Origin: Armatimonadota bacterium
GTDB lineage: Bacteria; Armatimonadota; Fimbriimonadia; Fimbriimonadales; ATM1
Direction: 5' to 3'
NCBI GenBank assembly: GCA_021324165.1
Contig: JAJPJR010000047.1
Location: 1 to 64,000 of the forward strand
Length of the DNA: 64,000 nucleotides
Below the pieces are notes generated by a model. The model ran no database searches and had not been told where the DNA came from. It saw only the letters and a list, made by a program, of their open reading frames with translations. Below, piece after piece: positions 1 through 7,571 of the stretch. The position numbers were made by a program, and so were the translations under genes. Numbering within the stretch: the stretch's first letter is position 1; each line of letters opens with the position of its first letter.

Positions 1-1
1 C

Positions 2-898
2 ATCGCGGCGGCGGCGGTTGCGGCCACAACCCATGCCGCGTCCGATCTTTTGGTATGCAGCCTGTTGTCGGATCAAGTCCTAAGGTTCGACGGCACGACG
101 GGCGCATTCATCGGCGTTTTCGCCAACACGCACATTGACGGTCCCGAAGGCATCACGATTGGACCCGATGGAAACGTGTATGTTGCGAGTGAGTATTCGG
201 CGAATGTGACCAAATGGAGTCCGACGGGAACATACCTGGGCGAATTCGTTCCGCCGAGCGGCGGTTGGGAAGATTTGCAATTCGGCCCGGATGGAAACTT
301 GTACACCATTGCGCATTTCGGAACTCCCGAAGGGCCGCTTTCGAAATGGGATGGAACTACAGGCGCATATTTGGGACAATGGGGCGCGGGTGCGGCGGTT
401 TCGCATCAACATGGGTTAACCTTCGGACCGGACGGAAATCCGTACTTTGGACACGAGATTTTTGGGCCCGTTGGATCAGTTGGAAAGATTGATCAATCTA
501 CCGGCGGTTATGCCGGCAACGTTGCGACCGACCCGCGCATCGACGGGATTTTTGATTTGGTGATCAAAGACGGAATCATTTACACCGATGACTTTTTTAC
601 GGGCGCGGTTCACAAGTTCAATTCGACTTCCGGTGCGTTTCTCGGCGATTTTATCTCTGGAACGAGCGACGCGGTTTCATGGGGAATGGTTTTTCATTCG
701 GACGGATTCTTCTATGTTTCCGGCGGAGGCCACGTTTGGAGATACGACTCCGCGACCGGCGCATTTCACGATACGTTTGCAACGGGCATCAGCGGCGCTG
801 CGGGGATCGCATTTGTGGAAGTTGTTCCGGAACCGTTCACGATCACCGCGTTCGCATTTGCGCTGCCGCTCTTTTGGCGCCGGCGCAGGCAGCGATAG
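2..898 (+). CDS. PEP-CTERM beta-propeller protein, 5' truncated
   Basis: The frame is open from the left edge, so the true start lies outside the window. The first residues (IAAAAVAATTHAA) look like the end of a signal peptide. The body contains NHL/SMP-30-like blades with repeated GPDGN motifs, for example ITIGPDGNVYVAS and LQFGPDGNLYTIA, which suggests a secreted beta-propeller. The C-terminus is a PEP-CTERM signal: VPEP, a hydrophobic segment (FTITAFAFALPLFW), then RRRRQR. Family knowledge says such proteins are processed by an exosortase, which is not in this window. The ligand or enzymatic role is unknown. A decayed copy of its 3' end lies at 9017-9121. Confidence 0.85.
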   Translation: MAAAAVAATTHAASDLLVCSLLSDQVLRFDGTTGAFIGVFANTHIDGPEGITIGPDGNVYVASEYSANVTKWSPTGTYLGEFVPPSGGWEDLQFGPDGNLYTIAHFGTPEGPLSKWDGTTGAYLGQWGAGAAVSHQHGLTFGPDGNPYFGHEIFGPVGSVGKIDQSTGGYAGNVATDPRIDGIFDLVIKDGIIYTDDFFTGAVHKFNSTSGAFLGDFISGTSDAVSWGMVFHSDGFFYVSGGGHVWRYDSATGAFHDTFATGISGAAGIAFVEVVPEPFTITAFAFALPLFWRRRRQR

Positions 899-905
899 GC
901 GACTG

Positions 906-1066
906 CCTAATGCAAAGGGAAGGATGGGATACCAGTTCAACGCTCTCCCCTGCGTTTAGGCGGAGCCCCGTGAGCGAAGCGAACGGTGAAGGGCGTTTGC
1001 GCGAAACACCGACCCCCATCCGGCGCTTCGCGCCACCTTCTCCCTAATGCAGGGGGAAGGATGGGA
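906..1066. repeat. Intergenic direct-repeat pair
   Basis: Two near-identical stretches of about 24 bp, both containing CTAATGCA followed by GGGAAGGATGGGA, lie at 906-929 and 1042-1066. The second follows a segment (about 1010-1041) rich in GCGCTTCGCGCC, of a kind seen in dispersed intergenic elements of many bacteria. No gene is supported between 899 and 1192. Confidence 0.5.
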
Positions 1067-1150
1067 ATTGAGGTTCTTGCCGCGGCTCGTTCCACGGGCA
1101 GCAGGGCGCACACACGGCTCTCTCAACAGAAAGGTATCGGTTCTACAGAC

Positions 1151-1170
1151 ACGGGCAACAAGTTGCCCGT
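1151..1170. repeat. Intergenic hairpin followed by GGCACGAT
   Basis: Nine-base arms, ACGGGCAAC and GTTGCCCGT, flank two bases, and GGCACGATCG follows. A comparable hairpin with the GGCACGAT flank on the other strand lies at 5065-5090, and another with a GGCACGA flank at 9134-9158. It ends 22 bp from the stop of the ankyrin gene, but there is no T-run, so terminator function is unproven. Confidence 0.5.
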
Positions 1171-1192
1171 GGCACGATCGTTTTCGTCCCGT

Positions 1193-2134
1193 TCAGCCTC
1201 TCAAAATCGTCTCGATCTCTTCGAACCTCTTCCGCATAGCGATTTCGAGCGGGGTTTCGCCATTGTTGTCACGCACGGAGCGGTTCGCACCGAGCTGAAG
1301 AAGGAGCTTCACCATCTGCACATTCTCGCGCCTGAGAACGGCAACGTGCAGCGGCGTTTGTCCCGCTTCTGTTATCAGGTCGTGGTATGGCTTCATCTTT
1401 GACATCAACTCTACAAGATCACAACGCCCCAGATACGCTGCAATGTGAAGGGCAGTGACGCCCGAATTGTATTGGGAGTACTTGGACGGTTTGATGCCCG
1501 GAAACTGAGGGTCGCATCCACACTCGATCAGCGTTCTGATCATCAGGTCATTCGAAACCTGTCCCGTCCAGCCATAACCCAGAGTGGGTCTTAGGGGCTC
1601 GAACGCCTTGATCAATGCGGTTTGACCGTTGGCATCAAGAACGTCCTTTTTGATTCCGCGAGCGATGAGATATTTTGCAAGTTCAGGATCGCCGAACCAT
1701 GCAAGCGCGTGAAGAGCGTTCCCAGTAAACGGCGTTCTTGTAGGTGAATACTTGTTGAGCAGTTCGTTGATCTCAGCGCCGGCTCCCAGCAACAGATCAG
1801 CCACCGCAACGCGGTCGCCCGAGTTTTTTGAACTGTTGTACGCCAAAAAGAACAGCATCGGCATTTCCACCCAAGTCAGTTCGTTTGGCCTTATCCCTTT
1901 TTCCAAAAGGAACTTCACGATGTCCGGCTTGGCTTCGCCCACTGCGCGGCAAAACCAGAAATACCCCGGCGACTTGCTGCCGAGCAGATCGGCGCCGGCA
2001 TCGGCATACTGTCGCACTTTCTCGAGCGTGAACGGCTCCACAAGGTAAAGAGGCGGCTTCAGATCGGAAACCTGGCCGAAACAGTACGCGGCTGCTGCGA
2101 CGGCGCCTCCCGCTGACGCAATGATTCGCAGCAT
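1193..2134 (-). CDS. Ankyrin-repeat protein, probably exported
   Basis: A 313-residue protein starting MLRIIASAGGAV, with a short hydrophobic N-terminus that could be a signal peptide. At least four ankyrin repeats are readable in the C-terminal half: NALHALAWFG, GVTALHIAAYLG, GQTPLHVAVLRR with LLLQLGA, and NGETPLEIAM near the end. Ankyrin repeats bind proteins; the partner is unknown. This start was chosen over upstream in-frame codons because a -10-like TACAAT ends 6 nt before the ATG, matching the leaderless pattern seen across the window. Only 33 bp separate it from the divergent beta-propeller gene. Confidence 0.8.
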   Translation of the reverse strand: MLRIIASAGGAVAAAAYCFGQVSDLKPPLYLVEPFTLEKVRQYADAGADLLGSKSPGYFWFCRAVGEAKPDIVKFLLEKGIRPNELTWVEMPMLFFLAYNSSKNSGDRVAVADLLLGAGAEINELLNKYSPTRTPFTGNALHALAWFGDPELAKYLIARGIKKDVLDANGQTALIKAFEPLRPTLGYGWTGQVSNDLMIRTLIECGCDPQFPGIKPSKYSQYNSGVTALHIAAYLGRCDLVELMSKMKPYHDLITEAGQTPLHVAVLRRENVQMVKLLLQLGANRSVRDNNGETPLEIAMRKRFEEIETILRG

Positions 2135-2167
2135 GGACCAATTGTACCGCGCGGGTACGCTTTGTTC
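2135..2167. promoter_or_regulatory. 33-bp divergent leaderless promoter region
   Basis: On the minus strand TACAAT (2141-2146) is followed by 6 nt and the ATG at 2134. On the plus strand TACGCT (2156-2161) is followed by 6 nt and the ATG at 2168. There is no room for two conventional leaders or Shine-Dalgarno sites. Any -35 contacts must lie inside the opposite gene. Confidence 0.5.
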
Positions 2168-3196
2168 ATGAAGACTATCCAGTTCGTTTCGCTGGTTGTG
2201 TGCATGTTTGCATGCGGCGCGGCCTCCACACAAAGCAACAAAACTACGCCAAGTTTTGTGGTTGCAAGACGGTTCGCTATTGGAGGTGAAGGAGGGTGGG
2301 ACTGTCTCACTTTCGATTCAACCACTCACCGTCTTTATGTCACACGCAGCAGCCACGTGATGGTTGTGGACGCCGAAAACGGCGCGGTTGTCGGCGATAT
2401 TGCCAACACACCAGGAGTGCACGGTGTGGCGATTGCGCCAAAACTGCACAAAGGGTTCATTTCGTGCGGACGCGAAGATTCCGTGCTGGTATTCGATACC
2501 CAATCGTTGAAAGAGATTGAACGAATCAGAGTCGGCGCAAATCCAGATGTGATCGTGTTCGACCCATCAACAAACTTGATTGTTGCCGCGAATGGGCGAA
2601 GCAACGATGCAACCGCAATTGACGCATCAACCGACAAAGTTAAAGGAACGATCGCCTTGGGAGGCAAACCAGAATTTGCGGTGCCCGACGGCCGCGGCGA
2701 TCTGTTTGTGAACCTCGAGGATTCAAATCAAGTCGCCGAGGTCAGTCTGAAAGCGTTGAAAGTCGTTCGATCCTGGCCGCTCGCGCCGGCAGAAGGACCC
2801 ACAGGAGTTGCGTTCGACAAAAAACATTCGGTCATTTTTTCGACGTGTGGAAACGGATTGGCTGCGGTATCGGATGCCAAGGCGGGCAGACTGATCGGCA
2901 CAGCAAAAATCGGAAATGGGCCGGACGGCGCCGCGTTCGATCCAGAACTTGGGTTGTTCTTCAGCCCGAACGGCCAAGATGGAACTTTGAGCATTTTGAA
3001 AAGGAGCGCGGCAGGCGGTTTCGAATTGGTGCAGGAACTTGCGACACAAAAAAGCGCTCGAACCATAGCGTTCGATTCACAAACGCACACGATCTATCTG
3101 ATGGCGGCTGAATTCGAACCGCCGGCTTCGGGTCAGGGGCGCGGACGCATGATTCCGGGAAGCGCAGTGATTCTTGTCATCAGACCGAAATCCTAA
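2168..3196 (+). CDS. YVTN/YncE-like beta-propeller protein, exported
   Basis: A 342-residue protein with an N-terminal signal (MKTIQFVSLVVCMFACGAAS). The rest consists of seven-bladed propeller repeats of the YVTN/YncE type: RLYVTRSSHVMVVDAENG, GFISCGREDSVLVFDTQS, LIVAANGRSNDATAIDAST and SVIFSTCGNGLAAVSDAKAG, with NPDVIVFDP-like turns between blades. The start is the ATG at 2168 because TACGCT ends 6 nt before it; a TTG two codons upstream is the alternative. Such proteins are usually periplasmic or surface scaffolds; no catalytic residues can be assigned. It converges on the DUF1579 gene with 3 bp between the stops. Confidence 0.85.
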   Translation: MKTIQFVSLVVCMFACGAASTQSNKTTPSFVVARRFAIGGEGGWDCLTFDSTTHRLYVTRSSHVMVVDAENGAVVGDIANTPGVHGVAIAPKLHKGFISCGREDSVLVFDTQSLKEIERIRVGANPDVIVFDPSTNLIVAANGRSNDATAIDASTDKVKGTIALGGKPEFAVPDGRGDLFVNLEDSNQVAEVSLKALKVVRSWPLAPAEGPTGVAFDKKHSVIFSTCGNGLAAVSDAKAGRLIGTAKIGNGPDGAAFDPELGLFFSPNGQDGTLSILKRSAAGGFELVQELATQKSARTIAFDSQTHTIYLMAAEFEPPASGQGRGRMIPGSAVILVIRPKS

Positions 3197-3199
3197 ACG

Positions 3200-3691
3200 C
3201 TATCGGGCTGCGCGTTTTAGTTTAAACGTTTCGGTGCCCGCGGGCTTTCCGTTTGCGTATCCGATCCAATCGCTTTCGAGTGTGTCGGCTGAAAGAATGC
3301 GGATGCGCGCTGAATGAATGTGCATATCGGTCGGCTTCATGTTCGACCCTTTCAGAAACTCGAAGTTCAACGACTTGGCATCACCGGGCTTGTATTTCAT
3401 CGTGGGTTGATTTCCCGCGGCGCAATAATGCGTCATGATCAGATCGGGGCCGTCCATGTGATACACGCTCACCATCTCCATCGCCGTATCGGGCATTTGA
3501 GTTTCGATGAGCGCCGAGCCCGCGCCCGTGAGTTTATAAACCACCTTCATCCCCGCGTCTTCGCCTGTTCCCTCCCACGTGCCGACCAGCGTCTTCAGTT
3601 TTTCGAACGCCTGCTTGGGCGTAAGAACGTCCGAACCGGCGAGCGCGGCAGCCGCACACAGAGACAAGAAAACCATAACAGCTCGTTTCAT
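3200..3691 (-). CDS. Secreted DUF1579-like protein
   Basis: A 163-residue protein beginning MKRAVMVFLSLCAAAALAG, a clear signal peptide. The body matches the pattern of DUF1579 (KTLVGTWEGTGEDAG, AGSALIETQMP), a small beta-barrel family whose function is not established. A second in-frame ATG lies three codons upstream, but it sits directly on the CATAAT box (3699-3704). From ATG 3691 that box is 7 nt away, so the shorter start fits a leaderless message. A related 175-residue protein is encoded at 10529-11056. Confidence 0.8.
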   Translation of the reverse strand: MKRAVMVFLSLCAAAALAGSDVLTPKQAFEKLKTLVGTWEGTGEDAGMKVVYKLTGAGSALIETQMPDTAMEMVSVYHMDGPDLIMTHYCAAGNQPTMKYKPGDAKSLNFEFLKGSNMKPTDMHIHSARIRILSADTLESDWIGYANGKPAGTETFKLKRAAR

Positions 3692-3720
3692 AGCGTGCAT
3701 TATGACTCGAAACGCTAAGT

Positions 3721-4113
3721 TCAGCCTGCCTTGAAACTCAACTCGAACTGCGATGAATGGGTGACACCGGTGATTTCGAACGCCATCACCGATCGGCCGT
3801 TATGCTGAATCGTTCCATCGCCCGATGCGCCGTTGCTGCCAAAACGCAGCAGCCGCATGGCGCATGTTCCGTTGGGATTGCTCGACCATGTTCCAACCAG
3901 CACTGTGGGCGGATCGGTGAAGATGTAAACTTCGGCGCGCCCGTTTTGGTTCAGGACTACGCGCGCTTTCTTGAAATACTGATCGGCTTTGCCGCGCATT
4001 ACGAGTTTTCCGCTGCCCATGACGGTCGAGTCAATCGCCCCGCCTTGGGGACTTGCGAAGTTCCATGCCAACACTGCGGCGGCAATTCCAAGATTGCAAC
4101 TCAGGCTTTTCAT
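3721..4113 (-). CDS. Small secreted protein, unknown
   Basis: A 130-residue protein with an N-terminal signal-like stretch (MKSLSCNLGIAAAVLAWNFA). The mature part contains VLVGTWSSNPNGTCAMRLLR and ends in beta-strand-like sequence, reminiscent of small lipocalin-like stress proteins, but I do not recognise the family. A strong Shine-Dalgarno GGAGGT lies 6 nt before the ATG, so this gene is leadered, unlike several neighbours. The next gene in the same direction ends 97 bp upstream, with a hairpin between them. Confidence 0.7.
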   Translation of the reverse strand: MKSLSCNLGIAAAVLAWNFASPQGGAIDSTVMGSGKLVMRGKADQYFKKARVVLNQNGRAEVYIFTDPPTVLVGTWSSNPNGTCAMRLLRFGSNGASGDGTIQHNGRSVMAFEITGVTHSSQFELSFKAG

Positions 4114-4139
4114 TTCATGACCTCCTTACGCTGTGCAAC

Positions 4140-4173
4140 TGCGGGGCCAAAGCCGTAGGGCATCTGCCCCGCA
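4140..4173. repeat. Hairpin, 8-bp arms
   Basis: TGCGGGGC (4140-4147) and GCCCCGCA (4166-4173) form perfect arms around an 18-nt loop containing AAAGCCGTAGGG. It lies downstream of the PEP-CTERM gene that ends at 4211 (minus strand). There is no T-run, so it may be one of the dispersed hairpins rather than a terminator. Confidence 0.45.
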
Positions 4174-4210
4174 ACGCATCATACCTAACGGTTCGCAAGG
4201 TGCCGAAAGT

Positions 4211-4987
4211 TCATCGCGGCTGCCGCCGTCTGCTCGCAAACAACGGGATTGCGACTGCAAGCGCCAGAACGCTCGCAGGTTCCGGCACCAGATCGCTTTC
4301 GACCCACGTAACACTCGACTGGCCCTCGAAAGTTGTTCCCACACAGTTGAACACGACGGCTTGTCCCGCGCCGAATCTCACACCGGCCGGCGACCACGTT
4401 TGGCTCTGACCCAGCGTGATGGTGCCAAGCGGAGTGAAGGTTGGCATCGGATCGTCGAACAGGTTGAAACGGTCGTCAACAACCGCAGCGCCGAGCGTTA
4501 CCGTAACATCCCACGACTGGAGGTTGCCGAGTTCGCAAACCGCTTCATAACTTCCGCCGCCCAAATCAGCGCGCTTCGATTTGATGTCGCTTTGAGCAAA
4601 CGTTTCCTGCTTTTTGCCATCCCTCGTCCACCATCCGTTCCACGAAACCAGTTTGTAGCCGAACCGATCGCTTCCATCGGGTTCGAACTGTGCGTTGAAC
4701 TTCATGCTGGTGTTTTCGCTCGGGGTGGATTCAAATCCATCCATATAGATTTCGCGGCCGCCGTTTCGAAGCTCAGGACGCCCGACAGGCAGCGTGCTGT
4801 CAAACTTCAGTGCCTTGCCATCGGTGATGAAGAAATGAATGTCGTTGTAATAGTTGTCGAAGTTTTTGATTTCGATTTTTTCATCAATCTTCGGCGCGTC
4901 GGCCATCGCGGCGGCCGCAGAGATCAAAGCGGCAAACATCGCGGCGCAGGCGCCTGGGGTTGAATGAAGATTGCAGATTCGGATCAT
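4211..4987 (-). CDS. PEP-CTERM sorted exoprotein
   Basis: A 258-residue protein with a signal peptide (ACAAMFAALISAAAAMADA near residues 13-31) and a C-terminal PEP-CTERM signal: VPEP, then ASVLALAVAIPLFA, then SRRRQPR. The central region is beta-rich with no recognised enzymatic motif. The start is the ATG at 4987, preceded by a purine-rich Shine-Dalgarno (AGGGAGGGACC) about 8 nt away. The frame stays open for 55 codons upstream without a better start. It is the second PEP-CTERM protein of the window, after the one at the left edge, which implies an exosortase elsewhere in the genome. Confidence 0.85.
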   Translation of the reverse strand: MIRICNLHSTPGACAAMFAALISAAAAMADAPKIDEKIEIKNFDNYYNDIHFFITDGKALKFDSTLPVGRPELRNGGREIYMDGFESTPSENTSMKFNAQFEPDGSDRFGYKLVSWNGWWTRDGKKQETFAQSDIKSKRADLGGGSYEAVCELGNLQSWDVTVTLGAAVVDDRFNLFDDPMPTFTPLGTITLGQSQTWSPAGVRFGAGQAVVFNCVGTTFEGQSSVTWVESDLVPEPASVLALAVAIPLFASRRRQPR

Positions 4988-5064
4988 GATTTCGGTCCCT
5001 CCCTTTTTGCCGCATTCAGCGGCTGAACACGAGGGAGCCCGCACAGGAGGCATTCGTTGCACGC

Positions 5065-5090
5065 ATCGTGCCGCGGGCAGCTTGCTGCCT
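5065..5090. repeat. Hairpin with GGCACGAT flank (minus orientation)
   Basis: GGCAGC and GCTGCC pair around TT, extended by imperfect pairs, at about 5074-5090. Read on the minus strand the hairpin is followed by GCGGCACGAT, nearly the same flank as the hairpin at 1151. It lies between the stop at 5113 and the next gene's start at 4987. Confidence 0.5.
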
Positions 5091-5112
5091 GTGTTTTGGT
5101 GCGTAATGCGGC

Positions 5113-5847
5113 TTACCGCTTGACCGGAACGCAGCCGGCGCAATCGCCCCATCCATCCGCCGATTCGAATGCGAACTCGATGGGAACCGTCCGCCCGCTC
5201 GTGAGTTGAGATACCTCAACCACGACGTTCGCCTTAGAACCGACCTCGGAAGGAGCGCGCACCTGCAGACGGCCCAGCCGATCGGACTGTAAATATGTTG
5301 CGCACGACCACTGATCGTTGTCCACCGTTGCTTTAAGCGAATAACTGTCAACCGTTGCCGAGATCAGCATGAACATCCCCATGGCGGTCGTACCGGCTGG
5401 CACTCGAAGATCAAACGCGCGGTGACGTTCAAACGCTTTTGAAGGATCGCTTTCAAAATACACATTGAAGTTTCCGATCCAGTGCCGCATGCACGCGTAA
5501 TGGAGCACGGCATCAACACCGGCTCTCGTAGATTCGGTGGATGGAGGCGGCACGGCACGCGCGATCAGATCCAACAATCTGTTTGAAAGTGTCACGCGGA
5601 CGGATCGTCGTTCACCCGGATCGAGCGAACCGACAGCGACGCGGTCAACCGGAATGTGCGGGATAAAAGCGCCGAAAGGTGCGGCTTCAATCACAAGCGT
5701 ATCGGGAGCGGTGCTGCACGAAGCGAGGTTGACGATCTGAACTCTCAACTCTACTGAACCGTCCCCGATGCTCTTCCAAGACAAACTCCCGCGCGCAATC
5801 TGCGGCGAAACATGAACCAACGAACGACTCCCAAACACGGTTACCAT
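5113..5847 (-). CDS. Hypothetical protein
   Basis: A 244-residue protein starting MVTVFGSRSLVHVSPQIARG. I do not recognise the family, and no signal peptide or membrane segment is visible. It is beta-rich and ends CAGCVPVKR. The sequence includes ELRVQIVNLASCSTAPDTLV and DPGERRSVRVTLSNR, patterns typical of Ig-like or extracellular adhesive folds, although export is not evident. The start is set by a Shine-Dalgarno AAAGGAG about 8 nt upstream, with TATAAA just beyond as a possible -10. The long upstream open frame is Gly/Arg-rich shadow sequence from the next gene and was excluded. Confidence 0.65.
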   Translation of the reverse strand: MVTVFGSRSLVHVSPQIARGSLSWKSIGDGSVELRVQIVNLASCSTAPDTLVIEAAPFGAFIPHIPVDRVAVGSLDPGERRSVRVTLSNRLLDLIARAVPPPSTESTRAGVDAVLHYACMRHWIGNFNVYFESDPSKAFERHRAFDLRVPAGTTAMGMFMLISATVDSYSLKATVDNDQWSCATYLQSDRLGRLQVRAPSEVGSKANVVVEVSQLTSGRTVPIEFAFESADGWGDCAGCVPVKR

Positions 5848-5909
5848 GGCGCACACTCCTTTTATAGGCTTATGCGATAGTACGCCGCGTGCGCACGAAA
5901 AGTTCGAGC

Positions 5910-6608
5910 TCAGCCGCCGCCTTTCCCGTGGCCTTTGCCTTTGTCGTGGCCTTTGCCTTTGCCGTTGCCACCCGAGTGCCCTTCTCCCGCCTTCCTCGCC
6001 TTTCCAGGAGGCTCCGATTTCGGCCCTTTGCCGCGGCCCATTTTGGTGCCGACGACGCCCCAGTCGCGATCGGTTCGATAGACTGTGAGCACTTCCTTCG
6101 GCGTCCGGTTCCATTCACGCGCGAAACCTGTTCCGGCGGCGAGTTCCTGCCAACTTAGTCCGCGATTGCGCAGCGCATTTATCTGGACACTGGATAGCCG
6201 ATTTGAAATGAGGATCGGGCGCCACGCCGATTCATAAATCACTGCATCGGGCATCCGCTCGAGTTTGTAGTGTGGGTTGTGAAACGATTGCGGCGGCACT
6301 CCAAGCCGATGCGCAATCACTCCCCAGCCAAGCCCCTGCTTGCGAAGAACCAGAACTTTGGTGAGTGGACAATGGCAGTCGCGTGCGATGATCAGCGCCG
6401 GCGGCATCGAATAGACCGGCACTCCGTAGGTTCTGCCTGTCGAGATGATGAAAGTCGCATCGAGGTGAAACGCCTTCGCGAGCAGATACGCGCCGGCCGC
6501 TTCTGCCAAACTAAGATTGTTCTTGCTTGCGATAACGGATATCTGTGCCGAACTTGGCGAAGGGGCGAATCCCAACGCAACGAAAAACAGGGCCAAAAAC
6601 GGTCTCAT
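5910..6608 (-). CDS. Secreted protein with Gly/Lys/His-rich tail
   Basis: A 232-residue protein with a signal peptide (MRPFLALFFVALGFAPSPSS, cut near SAQ). Two similar segments containing LRKQGLGWGVIAHRLGVPP and LRNRGLSWQELAAGTGF look like an internal repeat of a helical motif. A low-complexity tail follows, rich in Gly, Lys and His (GGNGKGKGHDKGKGHGKGGG), which could bind metal or polyanions. A strong Shine-Dalgarno GGGAGGT sits 8 nt before the ATG. Family not recognised; the tail is encoded by a simple repeat of about 50 bp (5912-5965). Confidence 0.7.
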   Translation of the reverse strand: MRPFLALFFVALGFAPSPSSAQISVIASKNNLSLAEAAGAYLLAKAFHLDATFIISTGRTYGVPVYSMPPALIIARDCHCPLTKVLVLRKQGLGWGVIAHRLGVPPQSFHNPHYKLERMPDAVIYESAWRPILISNRLSSVQINALRNRGLSWQELAAGTGFAREWNRTPKEVLTVYRTDRDWGVVGTKMGRGKGPKSEPPGKARKAGEGHSGGNGKGKGHDKGKGHGKGGG

Positions 6609-6697
6609 CGGTGGGCACCTCCCGCAGCATTCGGCTGCGCTGTGAATTGAGACGTTCGGCAGATCGGAATAGTTCCCCTTAGGCCTCTGCGGCGAAA

Positions 6698-7165
6698 CTA
6701 TCTCACGGCCTTTTTGACAAGTGCGGCGATTTTTTTCTCTTCCGTGGGTGTGAGATTCAGCAGCGCATAAGCGACCGGCCACATCGCGCCGTCGTCGAGT
6801 TTGGCGGTTTCATTAAATCCAAGCGTCAAATAACGCTCCTTAAACTTTTCTGCGGGCCGAAAGAACAGAACCACTTTTCCATCGGCATCTGCATACGCGG
6901 GCATGCCATACCAAGTTTTCGGATTGAGTATTGGCGCGCTGCTTTTGATGATTTCGTGCAGGCGCTTCGCCATTTTTCGAGAGGGTGCAGGCAGCGCGTT
7001 CACCGCGTCTAAAAGATCGGTCTCTCCGTCGCGCTTTCCTTTTGCGGTGCGCTCGGATTTCAGCTCGCGCGCACGCGCTTTCATTGCGGCACGCTCCGCT
7101 TCGGAAAACGTTTCGGAACCGGCTTTCGGCTTTTTCATTGGTCGTTGGAATGTACCTTGATTCAT
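6698..7165 (-). CDS. DUF1801-like protein
   Basis: A 155-residue cytoplasmic protein. The N-terminal half is a charged helix (SEAERAAMKARARELKSERT). The C-terminal half carries the DUF1801 pattern: HEIIKSSAPILNPKTWYGMP, then GKVVLFFRPAEKFKERYLTL and LDDGAMWPVAYAL, ending IAALVKKAVR. DUF1801 proteins resemble the Fra/frataxin-like Bacillus protein YdhG; a precise role is not established. The start at 7165 is tentative: no Shine-Dalgarno is visible, and a downstream ATG at 7138 has TACATT 10 nt before it. Confidence 0.75.
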   Translation of the reverse strand: MNQGTFQRPMKKPKAGSETFSEAERAAMKARARELKSERTAKGKRDGETDLLDAVNALPAPSRKMAKRLHEIIKSSAPILNPKTWYGMPAYADADGKVVLFFRPAEKFKERYLTLGFNETAKLDDGAMWPVAYALLNLTPTEEKKIAALVKKAVR

Positions 7166-7194
7166 CCGCGAGAGCCGCCCCGTGCCTTTAGGGG

Positions 7195-7229
7195 TTGACA
7201 TATATCAAGAAATGATATATAATCGGGTC
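7195..7229 (+). promoter_or_regulatory. Consensus sigma-70 promoter with internal PadR operator
   Basis: TTGACA (7195-7200), a 17-bp spacer and TATAAT (7218-7223) are followed by 6 nt and the ATG of the padR-like gene at 7230, so transcription should begin at or next to the start codon. A perfect inverted repeat, ATATATCA (7200-7207) and TGATATAT (7213-7220), with a 5-bp centre fills the spacer and overlaps the -10. It is placed exactly where a repressor would block polymerase, so autoregulation by the PadR-like product is the natural inference. Confidence 0.8.
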
Positions 7230-7571
7230 ATGAGCGGCTTGTTCAAACCCGACCTTTCCGCCTTGGTGCTGGGGACGCTTGCGGCCGGCCCCAAGCACGG
7301 GTATGCGATCACACGGGCGATCCGCGAGGCAGGGCGGGGAAATCTGACGTTGGGAGAGGGTCAACTGTATCCCGTTTTGCACCGGCTTCAGGAGCTCGGC
7401 TTTGTGTCGGCGGAGTGGCACGCGCAAACCGGCAAGCCTTCCCGCAAGGTGTACACAATCACCGAAAAGGGAAAAAGGCGATTGGCGAAGCAGCGGCGGG
7501 AGTGGAGCGAGGTGTCGGCCGGGATCAGTTCGATTCTGATGCAGGCATCAAAGGCGGACAACCATGGATAA
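7230..7571 (+). CDS. PadR-family transcriptional regulator
   Basis: A 113-residue winged-helix protein. Family hallmarks are present: LVLGTLAAGPKHGYAI near the start, GEGQLYPVLHRLQELGFV as recognition helix and wing, and KVYTITEKGKRRL. PadR proteins are dimeric repressors, often controlling membrane or transporter genes next to them. The ATG at 7230 was chosen over an in-frame codon 48 bp upstream because it lies 6 nt after a consensus -10. The stop overlaps the next start (7564-7571), so the two genes are translationally coupled. An inverted repeat in the promoter is the likely operator. Confidence 0.92.
   Translation: MSGLFKPDLSALVLGTLAAGPKHGYAITRAIREAGRGNLTLGEGQLYPVLHRLQELGFVSAEWHAQTGKPSRKVYTITEKGKRRLAKQRREWSEVSAGISSILMQASKADNHG

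Noticed and set aside
5848-6114. N-terminal extension of the hypothetical protein at 5113-5847
   Set aside because: The 89 extra codons are Arg/Gln-rich and lie over the Gly/Lys tail gene in another frame, and a clear Shine-Dalgarno serves the ATG at 5847.
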